A stretch of DNA of 64,000 nt, from positions 90,571 through 154,570 of the forward strand of contig VCMS01000233.1 in the NCBI GenBank assembly GCA_022539475.1, read 5' to 3'. Position numbers and translations under genes: made by a program. The stretch is from Gracilaria domingensis (lineage: Eukaryota; Rhodophyta; Florideophyceae; Gracilariales; Gracilariaceae). Below, piece by piece: positions 52,621 through 62,152 of the stretch. Below the pieces are notes generated by a model. That model worked only from the letters and a program-made list of their open reading frames with translations. It did not search any database and was not told where the DNA came from. Numbering within the stretch: the first letter of the stretch is position 1; the number at the start of each line of letters is the position of its first letter.

Positions 52621-52819
52621 CTTCAGAAGAAGAAGTAGTAGTTGGATCGAAGTTTCCACTGCGATACAGTGCAATCGAGCTAAACTGTGCTGTCCACCCC
52701 CACTGTCCAACCACACGGGCTATATCCAGCACCATGATTGTCCCTGTTTCCCTCATCCCATTTCCCGCCAAAACATCTACTGTACACCTCCGCACCTTCC
52801 ACTATTTAAGCGCCACCCC

Positions 52820-53200
52820 TCTGTCCCCTCTTTCGCTCTCACATAATCCTCACCCACCTCGCCTCGACCGGCGATATTTTTCTCTTCCGCCATAACCTCA
52901 CTCGATGATTATAGCAAAACAGGAAGATATTGCCAGTGGAGGCAAGCTAGGGACTAGTGATTGTACTTGGAGTAGCTCACCCTCTGTCTCGACTGGGGGC
53001 ATCTTCTTCTTCCGTCACATCCTGTGCGGGTTGTGACAAAAAAAGAATATGTCACCACTCGACACCGGATGGGTAACAATGATAGCACGTAGAGTAGTTC
53101 ATCCTCCCTCTCAGCGTCCACTGGGGATATATTGATGTTCTCTAACATCCTTTCCCGGTTGTGATACAAGAGAAATACATCTCCAATGGAGACGGAGAAT
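52820..53200. repeat. Three degenerate tandem units of about 115 bp
   Basis: The words ...agtagctcaccctc...gactgggggcatc...tcacatcctg..cgggttgtga near 52970-53040 recur as agtagttcatcctc...cactggggatat...taacatcctt..cggttgtga at 53090-53170. A weaker copy is at about 52845-52900. Spacing is near 115 bp. Degenerate, non-coding. Confidence 0.5.
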
Positions 53201-53260
53201 ATAGTCGTGATAACACGTAAAGGTAACAATGTAATAAACAATAATTTTATGCTACTATCT

Positions 53261-53646
53261 CTAACCAACCTTTCGAAAACCAGCTATGACATGAGCTGGG
53301 TTACTCGAGCCAAAGATGGCAGATCCTGCAACTAAAATGTTCGCACCGGCCTTCACTACTGCTTTCACAGTACTCAGTCCAATACCCCCATCCACCTGTA
53401 TCCCTATTCTTGGGTACAACTCCCATGCATGTCGCACCTCATCAAGAACACCCTCCATAAGCGCCTGTCTTCGAAACCCTGGCTCCACCGTCATCAACAA
53501 CAACATGTCTACAACTCCTTCCTTCATAAGTGCTTCTACGACCTTTATAGACGTATTCGGGCGCAACGCAACTCCAATCTGCATTCCCATCCTTTTAATT
53601 CGGTTACATAATTCCTTCAACACCACGTTCTCCTCCTCAGTTGGTA
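53261..53646 (-). pseudogene. RPE: 3' half of ribulose-phosphate 3-epimerase (gene fragment)
   Basis: The minus strand reads PTEEENVVLKELCNRIKRMG and then the C-terminal half of the epimerase barrel: IGVALRPNTSIKVVEALMKE, VDMLLLMTVEPGFRRQALME, YPRIGIQVDGGIGLSTVKAV, AGANILVAGSAIFGSSNPAH. VDGG carries the second catalytic aspartate region, and MTVEPGF is the conserved phosphate-side loop (Arg replaces the usual GG in EPGFGGQ). The N-terminal half with the first catalytic Asp and the metal-binding His residues is missing: 5' of TEEEN the sequence turns back on itself (palindrome 53618-53676) and enters an unrelated gene. It is therefore a captured fragment, not a working epimerase, although its remaining frame is open. 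Confidence 0.82.
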
Positions 53647-53676
53647 CTACCAACTGAGGAGGAGAACGTGGTGTTG
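53618..53676. repeat. Perfect 59-nt palindrome at the junction of two gene fragments
   Basis: Arms 53618-53646 and 53648-53676 (29 nt each) are exact reverse complements around the C at 53647. The left arm is RPE coding sequence (TEEENVV). The right arm is its inverted copy, at whose outer edge LCB2-like coding sequence begins. Confidence 0.92.
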
Positions 53677-53960
53677 GCACCTTTTTTACCGAAATCTTTG
53701 GCGACCGTTCGCTCTAGCTTGCGTACAAGCTCAGAGCGCCCCGTAGACACATACACACTGCACGAAGCGACACCACACTGATCCAAGACATCGGTGACGG
53801 ACGAGTGAACACTTTCAAGAATCTCGGCATACCCCAGGTAATTGCACCTGCCTAAGTTATGAAACCTCGTAACCCTGGCAGTAGGGTCCGGAGGCATGGA
53901 AGAATGCTCGGCCGCGGGAGTGACATCGGCCTGAATGGGCGTGTACGCTGGATGAACCAA
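53670..53960 (-). pseudogene. LCB2-type serine palmitoyltransferase fragment
   Basis: The frame starting at the ATG 53960 shows, at residues 29-97, FHNLGRCNYLGYAEILESV then VLDQCGVASCSVYVSTGRSE and KLERTVAKDFGKKGA. This is the N-terminal part of the aminotransferase domain of LCB2 (family pattern NLGSYNYLGFA ... YGVSTCS ... G...LHxxLE..VAxFxGK). Serine palmitoyltransferase starts sphingolipid synthesis in the ER. The match stops at about 53670, where the palindrome begins. The PLP lysine and the rest of the enzyme are absent. The first about 28 residues show no homology that I recognise. A captured fragment; a related alpha-oxoamine synthase is possible but less likely. Confidence 0.72.
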
Positions 53961-54672
53961 CCAATCAACGGGGCATCACGCGCGCTCCTGAGCTCTCTCC
54001 AAGACTACGCCACTATGAACATCAACTTCGGGCTATAAATGGCCGATTAGTGGCCGTAGTTATTTCCAAAATAAATTTAATTGGCCGCATAATGGGCGTG
54101 TACAGTACAGTGGCCATTTGGATGCATTGCCGTATTGTATTCTATGGATCGTTATTGGTACAAAATTTAGCGGCAGAGATAATGATGACGAAATATGGTC
54201 TCCATCGGACCCAGATGATACGACGCAATTATGATTTGAACCAGTTTCACGTCATTTATTTCTATTTCGCTACTCTTCTCAGCTCACGTCCTGGCACGCC
54301 TGCTACCGGCGCTGGTCACAACGCTCTCTACGCCGTCCGCTGCCGCGTGCGGTGGGTGCCTGCACCGAAGGCGCGCCGCTCTTCCGCGACGCGCTGCGCG
54401 CCATCGGCTACACCGCGCTGTTCGACCTAGCGCTGCGCATTCCGTCGCTGCTGCTGGCCGACCCCGCAGCCGCCCCGCGCTTCTCCTTCAGCGCGCGCGC
54501 GCGCTGGCGCCCTCGCCGCCCATGCGCACTGCCGCCGAGTAGGCGCTCGTCGCGCTGTCGCTTTTCGTGTAGCTGAGCCATCGCGACGAGTCGCCGTTTC
54601 GCGCCGCCGCGCTGGGCGCGCTCATGCCCGCCATGCTCGACGCGCGGGGATTGGGAGGGTAACGGCGATGGA
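53961..54672. other. Junction sequence before the SDR pseudogene
   Basis: Contains repeated tggccg words (gctataaatggccgattagtggccg near 54031) and then an abrupt rise in GC from about 54290. The upstream frames of the SDR remnant here carry several stops. Confidence 0.35.
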
Positions 54673-55470
54673 ATGACGCGCGAGGAGGCGGAGGCGGAGG
54701 AATGCGAGCGCTTCCGGGAGACCTTGATAAAACTGGCCACGCGCTCGGAGAACCCGGGCGCGGCGGTGTTCGGCTGCGTGACGGACGTGAGCGACGAGCA
54801 GCAGGTGGCCCAGCTGGGGCGCTTTATGCGGCAGCACCTGCCGTCGGTGGACGCGTTCATCTGCAACGACGGCACAGTGGGCAAGCGCGCGGCGCTGCGC
54901 GACGCGCACTTGGACGACCTGCGCCGCGTGATGAACACCAACCTGCTAGGGTAGCTGCTGTGCGCGCGGGAGGAGATGCGCATTGCGGACGCGCAGCAGC
55001 GGCGCGTTCGCCTGTTTGTGATGGACGGCAGCGGCACGAGTGGCAACGCGACGGCGACGTACGCGGCGTACGGCGCGACGAAACGTAGAGTGCCGCAGCT
55101 GGTCAAGTCGCTCAACAAGAAGTGCGCGCGCGGCTGGTGCCGCTTCCACTGTCTGTCGCCGGGCATGGTGCTGACGGAGCTGCTGCTGGGCGAGAACCGC
55201 GAGCCGGCGGCGCGGCGCGTCTTCAAGTTGCTGGCGGAGGAGCCGCGCACGGTGGCCGCGGAGCTGGTGCTGCGCGTGCACGCCGTGCTGCGGCGCGACG
55301 CGCGCAGCACGTACATCCGCTTCCTGATGGCACCGCCCGCGGCGTGGCTGCTGGCGACGGGCTTCGCGCTGGGCTGGCGGCGCCACCGCTTCTTCGACGA
55401 GCGCACGGGCGCGCGCGTGGACGTGCGCGCCGGGCGCTACAGCGTGAGTGGCGTGCGCGGCAGCGAGTAG
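54673..55470 (+). pseudogene. Chlorophyll-b-reductase-like (NYC1/NOL) SDR pseudogene
   Basis: One frame, broken by a TAG at 54952-54954, reads VFGCVTDVSDEQQVAQLGRF, DAFICNDGTVGKRAALRDA, VMNTNLLG(stop)LLCAREEM, LFVMDGSGTSGNA, the active-site AAYGATKRRVPQL (YxxxK), CRFHCLSPGMVLTELLLGEN, and LATGFALGWRRHRFFDER. The LG-x-LLCAREEM, MDGSGTSG, SPGMVLTELLL and WRRxRxFDE words are specific to the chloroplast NYC1/NOL branch of short-chain dehydrogenases, which reduce chlorophyll b. The Rossmann GxxxGxG start is not found in any frame upstream, so the N-terminus is lost as well. GC content is far above the neighbours. The nonsense codon and missing cofactor motif make it a pseudogene, unless the assembly is wrong. 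Confidence 0.78.
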
Positions 55471-56194
55471 CGCGTGGCCGCTGGTAAGTCAATGGGCGCA
55501 ACTGTACTTTGCCAGTCATTCATGGAGCGCCCGCAGCCGCGACGCGCAGTTCATGCCCGTCGGCCTGAGTTCACCGTCACGCGCGCGCCGCCGCCGCCAC
55601 CTCTCGAGTGAGCGCCTTCGCGCTCAATTCAACGCGCGGTGGAACCAACGACGTACTCGTGCATGCTCTGTATTCTGCGCGCCGCAACGCGCGCGGCGCG
55701 CCGCGCTTTCCACGCGCGCGCCGTTTGACACCATGTGCGCATGGATGTGCCAAAAACCGCGCCCCGCGCCGACCTGTTTGACGCATCATGCCATCATCTC
55801 CAGATGCCGCCGCCAGCAACGTGGCGCCCGCCGCAATTGCAACTGCTTCTCGGATCATTTTACTTGTCGCCCCGCGCGCCAGCTTGCCAACAGCCTACCA
55901 CAGCGGCGCTTGCAAGCGTACCGTTGGTACCGCCTCGCGTGCGTTTCACTCGCAATTTCTTACGGTAACACTCTCACCCCGGCGCCCCCCTCCCGCCCCG
56001 TTAGCAAAGCAGGCGCACTGCGCAGCCAGTGCCCACAGCCCGCGCGTGTTCGAAGACAGCGCGAGCTGACGCGTGCGCGCAGCGCCGTGAAATTAGATCG
56101 CCGCCCCCCGCCAGTCCCTTCCCAAACAAAAGCTCCAAGTTAGTTTAAACGCAAAGAAAGGGGCTGAACAAGCCTCTCTACCAGTAAAAACCTC
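55471..56194. other. GC-rich spacer
   Basis: About 0.7 kb, GC-rich with gcgcgc runs. Long ORFs in it (for example 55448-56143) are stop-poor chance frames. No gene supported. Confidence 0.35.
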
Positions 56195-57839
56195 TCACGC
56201 GTGCACCTGAAACAACGTCACATCCTTGTGCGCCGATCGGTTGTGCTTTTGTTGATGTCGCTTGAGGTGCGTCTTGTACCCGAATCTCGCCGAGCAAAAC
56301 GTGCAAACGAATGGCTTCAGCTGAGAAGCACCGCCTGAATATGCCGGATCAGGTTGCCTCGCTTCTGGAAACGGTGTCCGCACTTGCGACAAGCGGGCAC
56401 GTTGTGCGTGTCGCACGTGATGTACCATCTCACCTCCTTGTCCGTCGTCATTGTCCGTGACGCGTTCCCATCACCGCCCTCGCCCGCCACCCCCGCCGCC
56501 TTCACGCCCGCGCCCACAGCAGCACTAGTCGTTGTCGCCGTCGTGGCCGTTGTCTCATCGTTCCTTTGCAGCGCCTGCGCGCCCTCATTCTCTGTCGATG
56601 CCACAATATCGCTGGCAGTTATCGGCGGCGTCAATGCCTCCAGCAAGGCGCTGCTGACGTCTGTTTCGATGTTGTTCGCGCGAGCGCCCACATCATGTAT
56701 GGATGGCGTAAGCGAATTGCCTGTCACTGTCGTGCTCGGGCTTGGACTGCTGCCATCGTCCGATAGCCTTACCAGCAGCGCATCCGCTTCGAGCTGTATC
56801 AGAAACTGCTGTTCCAACTGGTGGCCCGCCATCGAAGGAACAACGCCGTGTGTGTCCGCGTGGCTGTACGGTGCGTTTGCTGCGTTGCCCGCCGGTACAA
56901 GATGGTCTTCGTCAAGCGTCGCGTTTTGTGACGGCTTGTCTGCGTATTGTACCCAATGTTGTTGAGCATTGTGTAGTCTGGATTCTGCCGTCAACAGTTT
57001 CTGACAAAGTTGTACGCGTCGTACGTACAGACTGAGCAGCTGCATCGTTTCCAAGCGGTTGCCACACTCAAACTGGTACGGGATTGGGTTTGGAGGGCTG
57101 TGGAACAGTTTGGTGCCGCGTTTGGTAAGTGGCGGTACATTTCGACGAAAAACGAGCCGCTCTGAGCAAAGGTGAACAGCCGCTTACACAGCGACAACCA
57201 CGCCTCAATGAGACGTTCAGAGCTCGGCGGGCGGTGCAGCCCCAAGTCGGATGACTTGTACAAGAAGGTGTGCTCGGCGTGCGCCGGCGCCCTGTTCTTG
57301 AAGGACGGCGGACAAGCGCACGGCTCAATGCCTCGCTCACCACAAAAGTGGCACAAGGTGGGGCGCTCGCGAAGCACGATGGTGAGCAGCGGCGACGTGA
57401 GCGGCTGGTGCGGTGGCAGCAGTTCGTAGCAGATGATATCAGTGGAAAGCACCAGGCGATTGTGGTGCGCAGTGGACGGCTTGTGCAGGCGTCTGCACGC
57501 GATGATGAGACTGTCGTCGTGCATCCATGCAAACTCGACGAGCTCGAGATGGTCGACGCGCAGGTCGGCGGCGAAGTTGCGCTTGCAGGGGCGGCTGGAA
57601 AGGCGGTGGGAATGCAGGACGGAGTCGCGCACGCGGGCGAGCGCGTGGTGCTCCTTCTTGTTGTAGAGGTTTCCGACGGCGATGCCGTCGTAGACGTGCT
57701 GCATGAGTGCCGTCGATGAATGCACGCCACATCGACGGTGCACAGCTCTGCGGCGCGAGACAGCCGCGCGCCGAGTGTGCCGCGCACGGGAACGCGCGCC
57801 GTCGCGCGCGTCAGCGAGGCGCTCCAGCTCGAACAGCAT
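56195..57839 (-). pseudogene. C2H2 zinc-finger protein gene with two frame breaks
   Basis: Three successive minus-strand frames belong together. From the ATG at 57839 about 260 residues include a Cys-rich LCHFCGERGIEPCACP; then (frame 2) IPYQFECGNRLETMQLLSLY and a Ser/Thr/Ala-rich middle to CRKCGHRFQKRGNLIRH; then (frame 3) LKPFVCTFCSARFGYKTHLK ending in a C2H2 finger. The two fingers are in classic tandem order, but the join between them is one base short and the first finger lacks its last His. Possible introns (GTACCG...CCACAG of 47 nt near 57145-57100; GTGAGA...CTCAG of about 115 nt across the first finger) fit frame but not the GTNNGT donor seen in every solid intron here. I favour a decaying gene or a sequence error over splicing. 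Probably a transcription factor originally. Confidence 0.5.
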
Positions 57840-57917
57840 GCGCTACGTTTTGGCTGGCGTTGCGTGCGGTGTGTGTTTAGGAGGTCTGTGGACGCTACCA
57901 GAATGAGGCGAAAACGA

Positions 57918-58211
57918 GCCCGCGGGCGGGGGGGGTCGGTCTTGTTAGGGTAGGTACCCTAACACGACCGGACCCCCCCGCCCGCGGGCATGAAATCGCA
58001 CATTTTTGAAAAAATCGTCCAAAACGTGCCCGCGGGCGGGGGGGTCCGTTCGTGTTAGGGTAGCTACCCTAACACGAACGGACCCCCCCGCCCGCGGGCA
58101 TAAAAAAGCACATTTTTTAAAAAACCGGCCAAAACGTGCCCGCGGACGGGGGGGTGCGGTTGTGTTAGGGTAGCCACCCTAACACAACCGATCCCCCCCA
58201 CGCCGGCGGGC
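57918..58211. repeat. Three tandem 110-bp units, each with a 72-nt GC-rich palindrome
   Basis: Hairpin centres lie at 57953.5, 58063.5 and 58173.5, so the period is exactly 110 bp. Each palindrome starts gcccgcgggcgggg, runs through a variable segment to gttagggta, turns at 2 bases, and returns as the reverse complement. Unit 2 (58028-58099) is perfect over 36 bp per arm; units 1 and 3 have a few mismatches. Between palindromes is a 38-nt AT-richer spacer (for example cacatttttt, ccaaaacgtgcc). The array begins about 80 bp upstream of the C2H2 gene start. Confidence 0.93.
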
Positions 58212-59842
58212 ACGTTCTGGTCACATTTTGGCACCATGCCGAGACCTCCCAAAAACCCTTCCTCAACACTTCTTGCACCCATTACCATGCACCCGCCCGC
58301 GAACACGTTGGCACCGCTGTCTACGTGGATTGGCGGGATGGCAAGAAGCTGTACATTAATTAGAGTATATCTTGAGTATTAGGAGCGCTTCAAAACGCAT
58401 GAATGGAGAGCGCTACCATTGTTCGCATAAATCTACGTCCACCAAAACTCTTTGCTAGAAGGAACTTTTTGAGGCCATTCTGTAGCGTTTTGATACCTCC
58501 CAAAACACAATCGGTTGCATTCCTTGCAACGATTTTGTTGCGAGCTCAGTACAGATCTTTTTGAGATAAATCAACTAGTTTTTTCATCCAATTGATGCTC
58601 AACCAGTAACATAATACGCGACCTTATTACAATTTGTGTAGTTTCTGACACACTACACTATTTAAACTGATCAAAGTGGCGAAGAGACGTACCACCAAAG
58701 CGTGCCAACACCCTCACGCACAAAAGTGGTAATGCGCAGGGATGAGATGCATAAAAAAACAGAGTGACGACAGTATGTAGCTACTTAAATACTCGGCACC
58801 ACTTTTTCCCGTGAAGATACAAATTCTACCGATGATGAAGATAAGGTATTATCTAATAGCATGAGCGCTTCCGCTCTAGCGTTCAATGTATATATCTGAA
58901 TCTAATTTGTTCGTTGTGACGGTCTGACAAACAGCGATGAAGGCCTCCAACGACCATATAATACCGGATTTATAGGGGTAATAGAGCGAGCTCTCTGCGA
59001 AACACCATAAATAACTAAATGGAGTCCTGATAGGCTAACTACTACATGATTTTCAGAGGTTTAGAGAACGGGGTTTGTAGCAGCTCTTATATGCTAAATT
59101 CATTCAGTATAAAACTCTATGAAACAGAATGGAGACGAGAGTCGTCGCGGAAAGCAAAACAGATTGTAGGCATGAAAACCGTTCAGCCCTGTGTGCTTGA
59201 GCTGGTAGCACATGATTATCGTTCCAATTTTGAAATCGTATCGCTTCACCTTCCGTTAACAAAGCCTGTCACCAACAATACAAGAGAAGACATTAATCGA
59301 CGTGTTGCGGAGATGCCGTAAAAGGCTGCCAATGGTGTTAGTTTTTCTTCTGTTGAGAGTCGAGATAGAACCTCAGACTCCCAGTTCTAGAGCTATGAAT
59401 TCCTGCCCACGACTTTGTCGAGGAGCGTTAAAGGCTTCAATCTGCCACCGAAGGGACGAAATAGAGTTTTCATTACATCATGCGCCACGATTGCACCTAT
59501 AACTAGTCCAAGCGACGCCCGAGTACTGAGAGAAAACTGTTTTGATTGAAGCCCTGTCCTGCGCTCCCTATCAGATTTCAAAGAATTCCTTTACGAAAGG
59601 AAAACCATGTCAAGGTTTTTGTATGCTTTGGCCTCCATCATTCAAAGGGGATCCGCCTTTTTGAAGGTTCCATTCAGTTACCTGTCTTTCTTCGACGTGG
59701 ACAAATCTATATGTAAACCTTTGGCAAAAAAGTTGCATTGCATTGGGGATAGATTTGCGTTTGTAAAGATGCTGATTTGAGTACGTATCGTTCGAAATAA
59801 ACGTGACGTGGATGATTCTATTGCAGTGAGTAGCGTCTCTGA
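58212..59842. other. AT-richer non-genic region, about 1.6 kb
   Basis: Lower GC than its surroundings. ORF 59046-59321 (plus) and 59393-59581 (minus) have no recognisable domain. The second could be a far 3' relic of the transposase element. Confidence 0.35.
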
Positions 59843-61576
59843 CTAGAGGTTTTCGATTTCTGGCGTATTAATCAGCTTCAATTTGTCTGGATGCAAGTTG
59901 CGTAACTGTTCGAAGAGAGCTCTCCTTGTTCCCAACAGACTGCATAGAAACAACCTCTGGATCAATCCTACCGTCAAGGGGGTTTCGATGAACGACGGAA
60001 TAAGAGATATGTAATCAGAACGCTTGAGAGTACCGTCTGAGATATACTCTCCCTCGCAAGACATATACTTCTTCCTGCCTCGTCTTTCTTTGCATATTCT
60101 AGAATAACTGAGTATGTATCTCTAACGCTTTTGGTTTGGTCTTGAGAGGGTCCAGTGAATGAAGTAAGAATACTACTGCATAAAGATGAGAGAGGGGCCT
60201 CGAATCTATGACAGGAGCTCCCCGTTTTGGTCCCGTGAAGAGTTAACAGAATGTCTTTAGCCTCAAAAGTATCCGCACGAAAACTTGCAGAGAATGGCAC
60301 ACTCGACTTAGTTTGTCTTCGCCGATGAACTGAAAACTTTCTGCGTGAGATTTATAATGGGCTCCAGGACTTGACGAAGAGATTCTTGAAGGATTTGCAT
60401 CCTGGACTCGCGTAGAGACCTGCTAGAAACGAATGGCATTGCGTCTGCTTCAGATGCGGAAACCTTGATCAGTGTGGTAGGGAAGTATGCCACTACTGTG
60501 AGGTCATCACGGATGCACTTACGGCGTAGCTCGTCGGAGAAGTTGAGAAATATGAGGTGAAGAGGATAGGCGGTAACCGATGTTTGCTTTAGAGTTGTTG
60601 AAGACTTATCGGTGTATACCTGCAGAAGACCTACGAAAGATTCACTGTAACTTATTTCTTGGGAGTACCACACTATTCTACTATCCAACGAGCCCATGAC
60701 CATTTCCTTAAATTTTGAGGTGGCGTCTCTTGCGAGAGAGCCGGACATGGGGTGAGATATTTTCGTGGAGTGGGTCTGAGGTATAGGGTGGAAGAATGTG
60801 TTTTCGTTGTTAGCCAACTGGAGCTGTTTCAAAAGTGTCTGAACGAGGTCTCTCGTGTAGAGGGTGGCGCTGAATTTACATCTTTCTGGCGAGACAGTTC
60901 TTCGATTGAAACCGTTCTTTGAGGCGTATCGTTCGATAATGGCGTTCTTCAGTTCTGTACAGCGCTTGGAACTTGTTATGGTCTCGTTGAATCGCTTTTG
61001 CGAGAATCGCGGGTCCCGAATTAGCCCAATTAGCTCGTCAGCCTCACGATGACCAAGGTTGGAAGCTACTGAAGCCAGACAAACCGTGAGATAATCCATA
61101 TGCAAATCACCGAGGGCCTCCTCAGAAGGCACTGGGCGGGAACTGCTTCCGTGTTCTCGCTCTAATGACGCGGGACCCGGGGAAGGAGAAACACAATGCG
61201 AAGTGTCCGGAATGAGAGGGGCGCATGGAGTGGGGTCGACGATGTCCTCGGACACCGGAGGCTCGGGAAGGCCACAAGGGGCAGTGACCGTTTCGGAAGA
61301 TGCGGGCGCGGGCGCGGAAAGCTTGAGACGCTTGCTTCTCCGAATGGGCCGGCTATTGTCGTCTTCCAGCGCTGCTTTCAGACGAAACGGGCAATGGTTG
61401 ACATGCTGTTGAAGAGATAAGACTCCTCGGCGAGTAACGAAGGGGCACCCACGCTTCTTATGTGTACAGTAGTAGACCATGGGAAGAAGAAATGAACGAG
61501 AAACGACGACAAAGACTGCAAAGGAAGGTCGTCCGAAGGGAGAAGGAGGTCGAGCGACAGTCAATATCGACGTCAT
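59843..61576 (-). mobile_element. Decayed KDZ/Plavaka-like transposase
   Basis: The main frame (60308-61576, 422 codons) has an N-terminal C2H2-type finger (YYCTHKKRGCPFVTRRG...HVNHC). A P/S-rich linker with a basic RRSKRLK nuclear signal follows. Then comes a region WYSQEISYSESFVGLLQVYT, TSVTAYPLHLIFLNFSDELRRK, LTVVAYFPT. Finger first and the (A)YPL.L...N....RR......VAYFP pattern are seen in fungal Plavaka/KDZ transposases, where it reads VYPVYLTIGNIP..RRK......GYLP. Two shifted frames continue the sequence (59974-60300 and 59843-60064), so the gene is frame-broken. The catalytic DDE-type residues cannot be pinned down. Family assignment is from remembered pattern only. Confidence 0.5.
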
Positions 61577-62152
61577 GCTCAGAACGGAGAATATATTTTG
61601 AGTTTAAATCACGTGCTTTCGTTCAAAAAGAAACGTAGGTACACGTCGACCTCAACACAAGGGTGTACTTCTCGTATTATCTACCACTGGTTATACACTT
61701 GTGGTTTCGCAACGTTGTACGCTGTACAACTGTCCAATCTCGCACAGAAAAATAAATCTCCTCCCTCCGCCGCCGCCGCGCCTCCGGCGTCCGGCCTACC
61801 GTTACCGGCGTGACCCGTGCCATTTACCGTCGCGCGTTCTACTCCGCCGGAGTAGAGCGCGAGGATGTGGATGGCACGGATCACGAGCCGCGCTCCGTCG
61901 TACCTTTCTCCGCCCTTGCACTTGCTACGAAGTAGAGTACGGGGAGGAGAATGAAGTACGCTTCATGTCCGCCTCATGGATGCCTCTATAAAGCGGACAT
62001 CTTCCGTATCTCAAGGATGTATTCCGTGCAGGCTTTTCGTACGTGCTTCCATATCCTTCTACGTATCTCTTTTCTAAACTAACCAATCTTAACCACGTCT
62101 CTTCGCGCTCTGGGACAGGTAAACGGCAGAAAAAAGGGTTTGGGTTACTTTT
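61577..62152. other. Non-genic sequence before the tandem array
   Basis: Holds a GC-rich pocket (about 61760-61820, ccgccgccgcgcc). The last 100 bp may be a divergent start of the tandem repeat that follows. No gene seen. Confidence 0.35.

Noticed and set aside
54408-55406. 332-codon minus-strand ORF
   Set aside because: Antisense to the SDR pseudogene, whose plus-strand frame has unmistakable family motifs.
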